Shown piece by piece: positions 7,880-14,848 of a stretch of 17,269 nt of DNA; position 1 is the first letter of the stretch, and every line of letters begins with the position of its first letter. A program made the translations under genes and the position numbers. The notes beneath the pieces are model-generated. The model ran no database searches. It saw nothing but the letters and a program-made list of their open reading frames with translations, and was not told the DNA's origin. The DNA comes from Candidatus Omnitrophota bacterium (GTDB lineage Bacteria; Ratteibacteria; UBA8468; B48-G9; DSTR01): positions 1-17,269 of the forward strand of contig JAMWDF010000030.1 of assembly GCA_023818865.1 (NCBI GenBank), read 5' to 3'.

Positions 7880-10052
7880 CTGTCAATAACAAGCGGGTAC
7901 ACAACTTGGCTATATTAATCTGGTTCAGCTCTTCTGAGTAACGGTAAGAAAATCTGCCAGGTTTCTCTTTCGAAGAAAAACGAAAGAGGCTGAAAAAATC
8001 TACCTGGGCAATTGATTCTCTCAGAGCCACTTCTTTCATCTGCAGAGCTAAAGGGTAAGCCTGTTTTTCTCTTTGAGGCAACGCTGGAGGAATGGCTAAT
8101 ACCGGAACGCTTCCCTGGTGCTTAAGGGCCTGAGTTAGAAATCTTAGGCCCGCAGAAAACTCGTTTGGCCAGTAAGGGAAAATCTGCTCATTAACCCCAG
8201 GGAGAAGAATAACCAGGTCAGCTTTGGGATAAGTCGCCTGGTGAAGCCAGGTTACCGCCTGGACGAAAGAAGGCAGGTTCAGTTTATCATCGGTTGGGTA
8301 GAATCGGTAGTGGATTCGCAGGTGCGGTTTTAATTTTTTAATTTGCTCTGGCAGAAGGCTGGCCCAGGAGGTTTGCTCAGGCAGAGAAAGAGGACTGCCG
8401 ATAACAGCCAAAGAGATCCGGTTTGTTTCAGCCGGCTTAAGAGTAGGCAGCAAACCAGATTTTTCTCTATTAGTGTGAAAGGTAGACAGTCTCAAAAGAA
8501 CTCTTTTCCCTCTCTGGTAAAGTTGGTCGTTTCTTATTTCCAGGTGGGAGAGGTCCGAATCAGGTGAAAGAAAAACCAGTTTACTGGTGGCTAAATTGAC
8601 CTGCCCATAACGAATGGAAATTGTCCGCTGGCTTTCTTTGGGTAATGGACCAGCAGGCCAAGGCAAGGTTTGAGTATCTTCCGGCTTTAAGAAAAATGTT
8701 TCCTGACTGCGGGTGATAGTCTTCCCAGTGCTATCCTGGATTGACCAAACCGAGGTTAACTCCAGGCCAGTGTCAGAATAACTGGTTATCCAAACTGGCA
8801 GGTCCACTGGTGAGCTCACCAGATAAGGCAGGGGTTTATATCCCAAGGTAAAATCAAATCTCACCGGTGCTGATGATTTTTGGAAACAGAAGGTTTGTTG
8901 ACACCGGCTGGTATTTCCCTGGCTGTCTTTTACGGTAAGACTTACCGAAAAAGGCTTTTTTTCTTCCACCACCCAAACGACCATCCTCTGTTCGGAGATG
9001 AAGCCATCCGGAAATTGCCAATGTCTGGAAGTTGGCTGGTTTGCTGGCGTAATAGCCTCCTGAAAGCGAACCTTCAGCAGCGGTCTTGGCCAACCGGTGA
9101 ACAGCACATTTTCCAGGATTTCTGCCGTGAAGAAAGAGGTCAGGCTTTTCCCTCTCTCTTCCCTATTGGCCAGCGCAGCTTTCAGACAAGGTAGGAAATA
9201 TTCCTCGGGTATGACCGAGAAACTTTGGTCACCAGGTTTTCTCCAACCAACCCTAGCCAGACAAGCACCGCCCCCCTGTTCATGATAGTACTCAATCTTG
9301 TGCAGGCCGCTCTGCAAATAGATTTGGCCCCAGTGACTCCAGCGATTCTCCAAGGGTCGGTTGGCTCCAGCTTCTTTTTCATGAGAACCAGGCCAAGAGG
9401 CAACCAGTTGTTCATCAATTAATAAGAAAGAGCCGTCGTCGGAATTGGTAGCCAGAAAATATAGGCCATTCTCCGGACAGAAGAGGTATCCCTGATAAAG
9501 ACCAACAAAGTGAGTGTTGGGTCCGAATGGATTTTCTAAATCATCGATTTTCCTTCGCCGACCATGGCCATAAATATTACCTGAAGATTGAAAAAGTTTA
9601 ACCATTTCAGTCAAGGAGCGGGGATGGGTCCGGAAATTTTTTCTCCTGGTCTCCAGAGACAGGGGAAAAAATCTGGGTGAGTAGGAAACTTCTGGGGTTT
9701 CCGCCAAAGGATTTCCATAATAAAGGTAGTAATCAGTGGGACAGGCTTTTACCGGGAAATAGACAAAAATTGACCCATCTTGGTTGCGCTCGGCAAACAG
9801 GGGAAGCGGCTCTCCCTCAGCGGTAACAATTCTCAAATCAGAGAGGTCTTTTCTGGTATCTTCAGTCAGAGTAAAAGGAAAGACTGCTGTCTCTATGCGG
9901 GTATTCAGGCCGGCAGTGAGAATTTTCAGCCGGCTTCGGAAACGCCAGGCATCATTCCACCAGGGAATGGCTGATTCTGCCGGATAGGCTAAATGGCTAA
10001 CCAGAAGAATGATCAGCAAGAAAGTGCTGAAAGTAACATTTCTGCTATTCAT
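7851..10052 (-). CDS. Secreted DUF2341 - PA14 - beta-sandwich - SGNH-hydrolase-like multidomain protein
   Basis: A 733-residue protein with a signal peptide (hydrophobic 9-21, probable cleavage near residue 28). Residues about 30-130 match the DUF2341 style (WWNDAWRFRSRL, then DLRIVTAEGEPLP and YYLYYGNP). Residues about 155-290 are a PA14 domain: GLYQGYLFCPENGLYFLATN, DDGSFLLIDEQLV and LQSGLHKIEYYHEQGGG; PA14 commonly binds sugars. Residues about 325-390 are PKD-like and about 395-500 another beta-sandwich. Residues about 545-725 have an SGNH/GDSL-like layout: LAVIGSPLSL (548-557) at the serine block and DLVILLPGVNEQ (612-623) at the Asn block. The final DxxH block appears to be replaced by LNQINIAKL, so hydrolase or O-acetyl-transfer activity is doubtful. 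The ATG overlaps the preceding gene by 8 bp. Probable periplasmic or surface glycan-binding accessory of the synthase block. Confidence 0.75.
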   Translation of the reverse strand: MNSRNVTFSTFLLIILLVSHLAYPAESAIPWWNDAWRFRSRLKILTAGLNTRIETAVFPFTLTEDTRKDLSDLRIVTAEGEPLPLFAERNQDGSIFVYFPVKACPTDYYLYYGNPLAETPEVSYSPRFFPLSLETRRKNFRTHPRSLTEMVKLFQSSGNIYGHGRRRKIDDLENPFGPNTHFVGLYQGYLFCPENGLYFLATNSDDGSFLLIDEQLVASWPGSHEKEAGANRPLENRWSHWGQIYLQSGLHKIEYYHEQGGGACLARVGWRKPGDQSFSVIPEEYFLPCLKAALANREERGKSLTSFFTAEILENVLFTGWPRPLLKVRFQEAITPANQPTSRHWQFPDGFISEQRMVVWVVEEKKPFSVSLTVKDSQGNTSRCQQTFCFQKSSAPVRFDFTLGYKPLPYLVSSPVDLPVWITSYSDTGLELTSVWSIQDSTGKTITRSQETFFLKPEDTQTLPWPAGPLPKESQRTISIRYGQVNLATSKLVFLSPDSDLSHLEIRNDQLYQRGKRVLLRLSTFHTNREKSGLLPTLKPAETNRISLAVIGSPLSLPEQTSWASLLPEQIKKLKPHLRIHYRFYPTDDKLNLPSFVQAVTWLHQATYPKADLVILLPGVNEQIFPYWPNEFSAGLRFLTQALKHQGSVPVLAIPPALPQREKQAYPLALQMKEVALRESIAQVDFFSLFRFSSKEKPGRFSYRYSEELNQINIAKLCTRLLLTDEKTRDLLR

Positions 10053-12390
10053 GGTAACACTTTACCTTTGCGGCGAGGTCATCGGCGAAAGGAGGAACGG
10101 TCAGCGTCAAGCCAGTTTCAACGCTGGTGGATTCTTCTAGCTTAAAAATATTTCCTTTCCAAGTGTCCCACCATTCCACACTATATCTTCCTGGTTTCAA
10201 ACCAGGGATGGTTAGGTCAAGTCCCTGAATAACAGTTTTTTCTTCCACCAGTCTAAGGGCTGAGGAAAAGTTATAAATCCAAAGAAAACCAACGTCATCT
10301 CCAGCCAAACAACAGACGCCAGCTGCCGGGTGACCTTTGGCCAACATGACCTTTCTTATCTGAAGATTTCCCTGACGATAATCTTCTCCAGAAAGAAAAG
10401 CCGCTAAAGCCCGGTAATGAAAGTATAAATCGTCCTGGTGGACCAGGTTCCACCACCAGAAGAGAGGAGTGCCGGCCAGCGGATTCATCGCATTTGCCCA
10501 CAAGCCGGTATGTAAGTCTCTGGTCATTATCTCTATCTGGGTACCAGCCCAGTGGCCTCCATATTCCGAAATAAGAACTGGTTTCCCGTAGCCGGAGAGG
10601 TCTCGGTAAAACTGCTCAATTGCTTCAACCTGGGAATCAGATAGAGTCGCTACGTTTACCCAGGCATTGCTGTGAATAAAATCCAGTTCAGGCAAATCAG
10701 CTAGATCCTTGGTTCGGGGGTGTTGGCAGAAATGGGTGGAAATCAGATGTCTCCAGGGGTCAATCTCCCGAATGAATCTAGCCATTTCCTGGTGCCATTT
10801 TCTGACACGTTCGGAGTGGTAGCCGGATGTCAGGTCCACTTCGCTCCAGAGGTCCCAGGAGAAAATTGCCGGAGAATACGCCCAACGGGCGATAATATAA
10901 CGCATTTTTTTCTGAAACAGGTTCTTAGCCAGTTTATCTGTGAACATCTCCCGGGGTTCTCGGAGAAACCCTCCGGCAGCCACATTGTAAGGGTTATCTG
11001 ACCAGCCCCAGCTGGTCAGCCGAGTATGGTTGTTGATGGTGAGCAAGATTTTTATATTTTTCTTTTCTGCTTCCCGAACAATATGGTCCAGTCGCCAGGC
11101 ATTCTGTAGGCTATAGCGACCCAATCCGGAGAAAGGCCCCTTTTCCTGATTCCATTCCAGTTCCAACCACCAATAAGCCATCCAGAGGCGAATAAAATTC
11201 ATTTGATTGGCCGCCATCTTTTCAAAGTAGTCGTCGTAAGCGTAAGTTTCCCGGCCGACCGGCCTGGTGGGCAGATACCTAATACCGTAAGGAGTATCCC
11301 AGGGTGAAATGATGTTGAGACCAATTGGGTAATAGAAACTGCCGTCATCGTGTTGAAAGAAACGGCAATCTTTTTGACTCACCCGAACAAATCCAGGTTC
11401 AGCTGAATCTTGACAATAAAAAGAAGAACCGGGAAAGTGATGTTCTCTGCCTTGTTCTTTCACCGCGAAAAAGTAACGGTAACGACCAGCAACCGTTGGC
11501 GTAAACCGGACTACCCAGCGACTGTCTCCTACCGGGGTAAGGTATTCCTTTCCCTCAATCAATTGGCGTTGGTATTCCTGGTAGTAAAAAGCAGGGATAA
11601 TTATTCTTGAGCCGTCTGGAGAGACAAAGGTGGCAATAACTTCAACACATTCCGGGTCAAAGGGGTTAGAGTAGCTGCGGGAGAGAAGGAAACTTGATTC
11701 CCAAAGATGATAACGGGGTAACCTGGCTGGTCCAGGCACAAAATCATAAATTACCAGTGGCTTTTCTAAAATCTTTTTTGGTCCGATCAGACATAAATAA
11801 TCAAGGTGGAAAAATTCAGGTAGGGATTTCTCGGCTTGAAAATAAAAGCGGACCTGGCTGATCGTTCTGGCTACCTGTTCTGACCAGGGACGGTGATGAT
11901 TAAGAGGCAGCCAATCCGTTGACTCATTAAGGCGGAAACCGATGTCATTCCAACCAGGAGTAATCTGGCTCGGGGACTGGCAGCGGTACCAGAAATGCTC
12001 CTCATCGCGGAGCAAAAGAAAAACCTTGATGAGTTGAGAACTGACAGTCGGTACCCAAACCTTCCCTTCCAGCCTGGACCACCGGGACCAGTCCAGTCGG
12101 CCAGAGTAAAATACAGAAAAGCTTTTGGCCCCGCCCGGGCTGACCTGGAGAGACCTTTCACCCTGCCAGGCATGGGTGTTCACCGGAAGCAATTTCCCTT
12201 CAGGTTCAGTTTGCCAGTTAGAATTTACCTCTTCAAAGTCAGCCCAGAGGTTCACTGTTTCCGGTTCGGTTGAATCCGACCTGCTTGTTAAGGGTATGGT
12301 TAAGAGCTGTCTTTTGTTGGTAAAAATCAGGGCAGAGACAATCAACAGGAGGATAAGGGAAAAAACAATGCCTGGGAGTTTTTTCATCAT
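10045..12390 (-). CDS. Membrane-anchored clan GH-A (GH5-like) glycosidase with N-terminal CBM-like and DUF5060-type domains
   Basis: A 781-residue protein. An N-terminal hydrophobic segment (6-24) acts as signal peptide or anchor. Residues about 48-205 form a CBM-like beta-sandwich (FEEVNSNWQTEPEG, ending HLDYLCLIGP). Residues about 225-330 match the DUF5060-type Ig-like domain (FVSPDGSRIIIPAFYYQEY, then WVVRFTPTVAGRYRYFF). The (beta/alpha)8 domain spans about 345-670: FFQHDDGSFYYPIGLNI, the RLWMAYWW strand, proposed acid/base Glu517 in WDLWSEVDL and proposed nucleophile Glu609 in VLISEYGG, with FWWWNLVHQDD closing the barrel. A C-terminal beta domain (about 690-781) follows. Relatives act as beta-mannanases, glucanases or other beta-glycosidases; specificity cannot be read. 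The acid/base Glu follows Ser rather than the usual Asn. ATG-ATG at 12390/12387 has only a weak ribosome binding site. It is first in the four-gene block and may trim a nascent glycan, as BcsZ does in cellulose synthesis. Confidence 0.82.
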   Translation of the reverse strand: MMKKLPGIVFSLILLLIVSALIFTNKRQLLTIPLTSRSDSTEPETVNLWADFEEVNSNWQTEPEGKLLPVNTHAWQGERSLQVSPGGAKSFSVFYSGRLDWSRWSRLEGKVWVPTVSSQLIKVFLLLRDEEHFWYRCQSPSQITPGWNDIGFRLNESTDWLPLNHHRPWSEQVARTISQVRFYFQAEKSLPEFFHLDYLCLIGPKKILEKPLVIYDFVPGPARLPRYHLWESSFLLSRSYSNPFDPECVEVIATFVSPDGSRIIIPAFYYQEYQRQLIEGKEYLTPVGDSRWVVRFTPTVAGRYRYFFAVKEQGREHHFPGSSFYCQDSAEPGFVRVSQKDCRFFQHDDGSFYYPIGLNIISPWDTPYGIRYLPTRPVGRETYAYDDYFEKMAANQMNFIRLWMAYWWLELEWNQEKGPFSGLGRYSLQNAWRLDHIVREAEKKNIKILLTINNHTRLTSWGWSDNPYNVAAGGFLREPREMFTDKLAKNLFQKKMRYIIARWAYSPAIFSWDLWSEVDLTSGYHSERVRKWHQEMARFIREIDPWRHLISTHFCQHPRTKDLADLPELDFIHSNAWVNVATLSDSQVEAIEQFYRDLSGYGKPVLISEYGGHWAGTQIEIMTRDLHTGLWANAMNPLAGTPLFWWWNLVHQDDLYFHYRALAAFLSGEDYRQGNLQIRKVMLAKGHPAAGVCCLAGDDVGFLWIYNFSSALRLVEEKTVIQGLDLTIPGLKPGRYSVEWWDTWKGNIFKLEESTSVETGLTLTVPPFADDLAAKVKCYHE

Positions 12391-12447
12391 CCGTCTATGC
12401 TATTTTCAGAAAGCCGCTTCTGATTGATCCTGGCTAACCTGGGAAAA

Positions 12448-12477
12448 AGTTTAGCACAGCCTGTTTCTTTGTGGCAA
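12448..12477 (-). promoter_or_regulatory. Candidate promoter for the polysaccharide block (leftward)
   Basis: On the minus strand TTGCCA (12477-12472) and TAACT-like box TAAACT (12453-12448) are separated by 18 bp, which places a start near 12441 and a leader of about 50 bases before the ATG at 12390. The -35 hexamer is one arm of the TGGCAA/TTGCCA palindrome. Confidence 0.45.
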
Positions 12478-12488
12478 TAACTTTGCCA
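12472..12488. promoter_or_regulatory. 17-bp palindrome TGGCAA-N5-TTGCCA in the divergent spacer: shared operator or sigma-54-type element
   Basis: TGGCAA at 12472-12477 and TTGCCA at 12483-12488 are perfect inverted arms around TAACT. Each arm is the -35 box of one divergent promoter. Read in either direction the element has GG and GC separated by exactly 10 bases within TGGCA...TTGC, the spacing of sigma-54 -24/-12 promoters. No sigma-54 activator gene is in the window, so operator and promoter readings are both open. Confidence 0.45.
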
Positions 12489-12511
12489 AGGAGAATGGGG
12501 TAATCTAAAAT
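12483..12511 (+). promoter_or_regulatory. Candidate sigma-70 promoter for the TlpA-like gene
   Basis: TTGCCA at 12483-12488 and TAAAAT at 12506-12511 are separated by 17 bp, the optimal spacing. The predicted start is near 12518, which leaves a short leader of about 17 bases carrying the GGGGGGAG ribosome binding site just before the ATG at 12535. Confidence 0.5.
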
Positions 12512-12534
12512 ATGGCTAATAACCGGGGGGAGAA

Positions 12535-13023
12535 ATGAAAGGTTTGATAATAGCAGCCTGGTTGGCTTTGGCTGGGTTGCTCCTGGCTGTTGATGGAGCG
12601 GCCCCTGATTTTTCTCTGAAGTCGTTAACGGGTAAAACGGTTAAACTATCGGATTACAAAGGCAAGGTAGTGGTTCTGAATTTCTGGGCAAGTTGGTGCC
12701 CTCCTTGCCGCCGGGAGATTCCTGATTTTGTGAAAGTACATCAGGCTTACCGAGGGGAAGGAGTAGAATTCATTGGGATAGCTATTGACGAAAAAATAGA
12801 GGACATCAAGAAAATAGTAGAGCAGAACCGGGTGGAGTATCCGATTGTTCTGGGTGATGAAAAGGTTCAATCTCTCTATGGTGGTATAAACGCAGTGCCC
12901 ACTACCTTCTTTGTGAATCAGGAAGGGAGAATTATTCGGAAAAAAATTGGGGCGATGAACCAGGAAGAATTAGAAGAGATTATCAAGAGTCTTTTGAAGA
13001 AAGGGACTGGTTCAGTTAAGTGA
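12535..13023 (+). CDS. TlpA/ResA-like secreted thioredoxin-fold oxidoreductase
   Basis: A 162-residue protein with an N-terminal hydrophobic signal (residues 3-19) ending near DGA-A. It has no lipobox cysteine. The AhpC-TSA/redoxin fold begins at APDFSLKSL (23-31) and continues through YKGKVVVLNFW (41-51), the active-site WCPPC (54-58; Cys55 and Cys58) and AVPTTF (120-125) with the cis-proline Pro122. TlpA/ResA proteins act outside the cytoplasmic membrane as thiol-disulfide reductants, often for c-type cytochrome or other cysteine-protein maturation. No cytochrome gene is nearby, so the partner is unknown. GGAG lies only 2-3 bases before the ATG, which is close. The gene diverges from the polysaccharide block and shares its regulatory spacer. 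Confidence 0.92.
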   Translation: MKGLIIAAWLALAGLLLAVDGAAPDFSLKSLTGKTVKLSDYKGKVVVLNFWASWCPPCRREIPDFVKVHQAYRGEGVEFIGIAIDEKIEDIKKIVEQNRVEYPIVLGDEKVQSLYGGINAVPTTFFVNQEGRIIRKKIGAMNQEELEEIIKSLLKKGTGSVK

Positions 13024-13060
13024 TGAGGAAGGAGACTTTTGAGCGGCCTTTCTTTTTTTT
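12997..13060 (+). terminator. Possible weak terminator after the TlpA-like gene
   Basis: AAGAAAGG (12997-13004) can pair with CCTTTCTT (13047-13054), followed by a run of eight T (13053-13060). The 42-base loop is unusually long for an intrinsic terminator and the stem is A/T-rich, so only the T-run is convincing. Confidence 0.25.
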
Positions 13061-13146
13061 GGCAACGGTAAGCGAATGGCTTTGCGGGCCAGCCGCTTGG
13101 CCGTAGAGCTTCTTCTCTTTTCTGGTGGTTGAACTTGACCAGGCAA
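13012..13146 (-). other. Short, very basic reading frame of uncertain reality
   Basis: Between an in-frame TAG near 13165 and the TGA at 13012-13014 lies a frame of about 44-50 codons without an ATG or GTG. From a possible TTG at 13146 it would give 44 residues with 13 Lys/Arg and one acidic residue, including EKRRSSTAKRLARKAIRL and PKKRKAAQKSP. It overlaps the end of the TlpA-like gene on the other strand. It could be a remnant C-terminus of a lost basic protein, a small nucleic-acid-binding protein with an unusual start, or chance. No ribosome binding site supports it. Confidence 0.2.
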
Positions 13147-13373
13147 GACAATCTGGTTTATCCGCTACTTATAATCAATTCTGGAGGAAGCAGAAAGACT
13201 GTAGCTTTCCAGAGGCAGGGAAACCATCTCTTAGGGGGCTGACCATTGGTGGCGCTTACTGGTATTTAGATGGTCTCTTGAATGAGTTTTTCTCCCTATA
13301 GTTATGACCAGAAATTCCAGCAATCTTTTTATCTCCATTACTGTAAATATACCTAAAACTAAGCTATGTTTCT
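13024..13373. other. 350-bp convergent intergenic region with inverted repeats
   Basis: This region lies between the 3' ends of the TlpA-like gene and uxaC. It contains a T-run (13053-13060), CTGGAGGAAGC (13181-13191) able to pair with GCTTTCCAG (13204-13212) with a two-base bulge, and ACCATCT (13223-13229) paired with AGATGGT (13268-13274) around a nested ACCA/TGGT helix. No tRNA-like T-loop and no convincing long reading frame were seen. It may hold terminators for both genes or a small RNA. Confidence 0.45.
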
Positions 13374-14804
13374 TTAGCGAGCACTGCTCGGTAAATTGAA
13401 ACCAAAGTACCTGACAGCATTCCGATAGCAGATATCAAGGACCATTTCACCAAGGAGTTTCTCATCGCCAGGGAGAAGCCCTTTTTCCACATCTTCAGCC
13501 AACAGATTGCATAAAATTCTTCGGAAGTATTCATGACGACTGAATGACAGAAAAGATCGGGAATCAGTGACCATTCCGACAAAACGACTCAGAAGGCCAA
13601 GATTGGACAAAGCGTTCATCTGTTTTTCCATTCCTTCTTTCTGGTCAAGGAACCACCAAGCGCTGCCAACCTGAATTTTTCCTGGTATCTCTCCCTGGAA
13701 ACAGCCAGCCACAGACACCAGCAGTTCATTATCCCGAGGATTTATGTTGTAAAGAATAGTTTGGGGCAGCCGGTTTTGTCGGTCAAGGCGATCCAGCAGT
13801 TTGGCCAGCGGTCTGGCTAGTTCAAAGTCACCGATAGCGTCAAATCCGCTATCCGGTCCAAGAACAGCCATCATCCTGGTATTACAATTTCTCATCACTC
13901 CCAGGTGGTATTGCTGGGTCCAGCCATATTCTTGATACATCAAACCCAGATGGTAAAGCAGGGCTGACTTGAGGCAGGCGCTTTGTTCAACGGTAGGTTT
14001 TTTCCCAGCTCTGACTTGCTTGAAGATGAAGTCAACCTTCCGCTCAGTGAAATCTTCTGCCCAGGGCTTTTCCAAAGCGTGGTCTGAGATTCGGCCACCG
14101 TTGCTGTGGAAGAAATCTACTCTTTTTCTCAGAGCCTCCAAGTAGGTAGACCAGTTTCTTATCTCAATTCCAGATGCCTCTGCCAGTTTATCCAGCCACT
14201 GATTGAACTGTTGGGGGTCTTCTACCGCCAATCCCCGGTCTGGTCTGAAGCCCGGGATTACCTTGGTGGTAAAAGAAGAATCCGCTTCTAGTTTCTGGTG
14301 ATATTCCAGGGAATCAGTTGGGTCATCAGTGGTGCACAAAAGGAAAACATTCCATTGACGAATTAATCGCTGAGCAGAAAACTCAGGTTGGGCCAATAGC
14401 CGATTGCAATCATTCCAGATGCTTTCGGCTGTTCTTGGAGAGAGTAAACGGTCAGTAATCCCAAAAGGTTTTTTTAACTCAAGATGTGTCCAGTGATAAA
14501 GTGGGTTACGCAGGGTATAGGGAACAGTCTCAGCCCATTTCTGAAACTTCTCCCAGTTACTGGCTTCTCCAGTGATAAAATATTCAGGCACACCGTTGGT
14601 TCTCATCGCCCGCCATTTATAGTGGTCTCCGGCCAGCCAGATTTCCGTGAGGTCCTGAAACCGGTGGTCCTCAGCCAGCAGTTTTGCCGGCAGATGACAG
14701 TGATAATCAATAATCGGTTGGTTTTCTGCATATTGATGATAAAGTGTCCTGGCTAGGGGACTTGCCAGGCAAAACTCTTCATTCATGAAAGATTTCCTCA
14801 CCAT
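13374..14804 (-). CDS. uxaC: Uronate (glucuronate/galacturonate) isomerase UxaC
   Basis: A 476-residue protein, close to the usual length of about 470. UxaC interconverts D-glucuronate with D-fructuronate and D-galacturonate with D-tagaturonate, the first step of cytosolic hexuronate breakdown. The amidohydrolase-type metal motif DYHCHLP is at 33-39 (His35, His37). Other UxaC landmarks are IWLAGDHYKWRAMRTNGV, NPLYHWTHLELKKPFGI, CTTDDPTDSLEYH, ILYNINPRDNE, GSAWWFLDQKEGMEKQM and MVTDSRSFLSFSRHEYFRR. I chose ATG 14804 rather than the in-frame ATG at 14816, because GGAGGG lies 4-5 bases upstream of the former and would be inside the longer form. It follows the URO-D-like gene by 44 bp, probably in one transcript from the promoter near 16006-16034. 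UxaB, UxuA and KdgK are not in view. Confidence 0.97.
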   Translation of the reverse strand: MVRKSFMNEEFCLASPLARTLYHQYAENQPIIDYHCHLPAKLLAEDHRFQDLTEIWLAGDHYKWRAMRTNGVPEYFITGEASNWEKFQKWAETVPYTLRNPLYHWTHLELKKPFGITDRLLSPRTAESIWNDCNRLLAQPEFSAQRLIRQWNVFLLCTTDDPTDSLEYHQKLEADSSFTTKVIPGFRPDRGLAVEDPQQFNQWLDKLAEASGIEIRNWSTYLEALRKRVDFFHSNGGRISDHALEKPWAEDFTERKVDFIFKQVRAGKKPTVEQSACLKSALLYHLGLMYQEYGWTQQYHLGVMRNCNTRMMAVLGPDSGFDAIGDFELARPLAKLLDRLDRQNRLPQTILYNINPRDNELLVSVAGCFQGEIPGKIQVGSAWWFLDQKEGMEKQMNALSNLGLLSRFVGMVTDSRSFLSFSRHEYFRRILCNLLAEDVEKGLLPGDEKLLGEMVLDICYRNAVRYFGFNLPSSAR

Positions 14805-14848
14805 TTTTCCCTCCATTAGAAAAGAAATAGCTTTCCCTGTGGTAGTGT

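Noticed and set aside
8880..9194. Plus-strand reading frame of 104 codons inside the PA14 gene
   Set aside because: It is antisense to a well-supported domain, has no ribosome binding site and has a composition typical of a complement-strand shadow.
13023..13106. 27-codon plus-strand frame overlapping the TlpA stop (TGATG)
   Set aside because: It is rich in Phe and Trp from a T-run, has no following gene or conservation evidence, and is best seen as chance.
13374..13396. CGAGC/GCTCG hairpin at the end of uxaC as a terminator
   Set aside because: It sits within the last codons and has no T-run in the direction of transcription.
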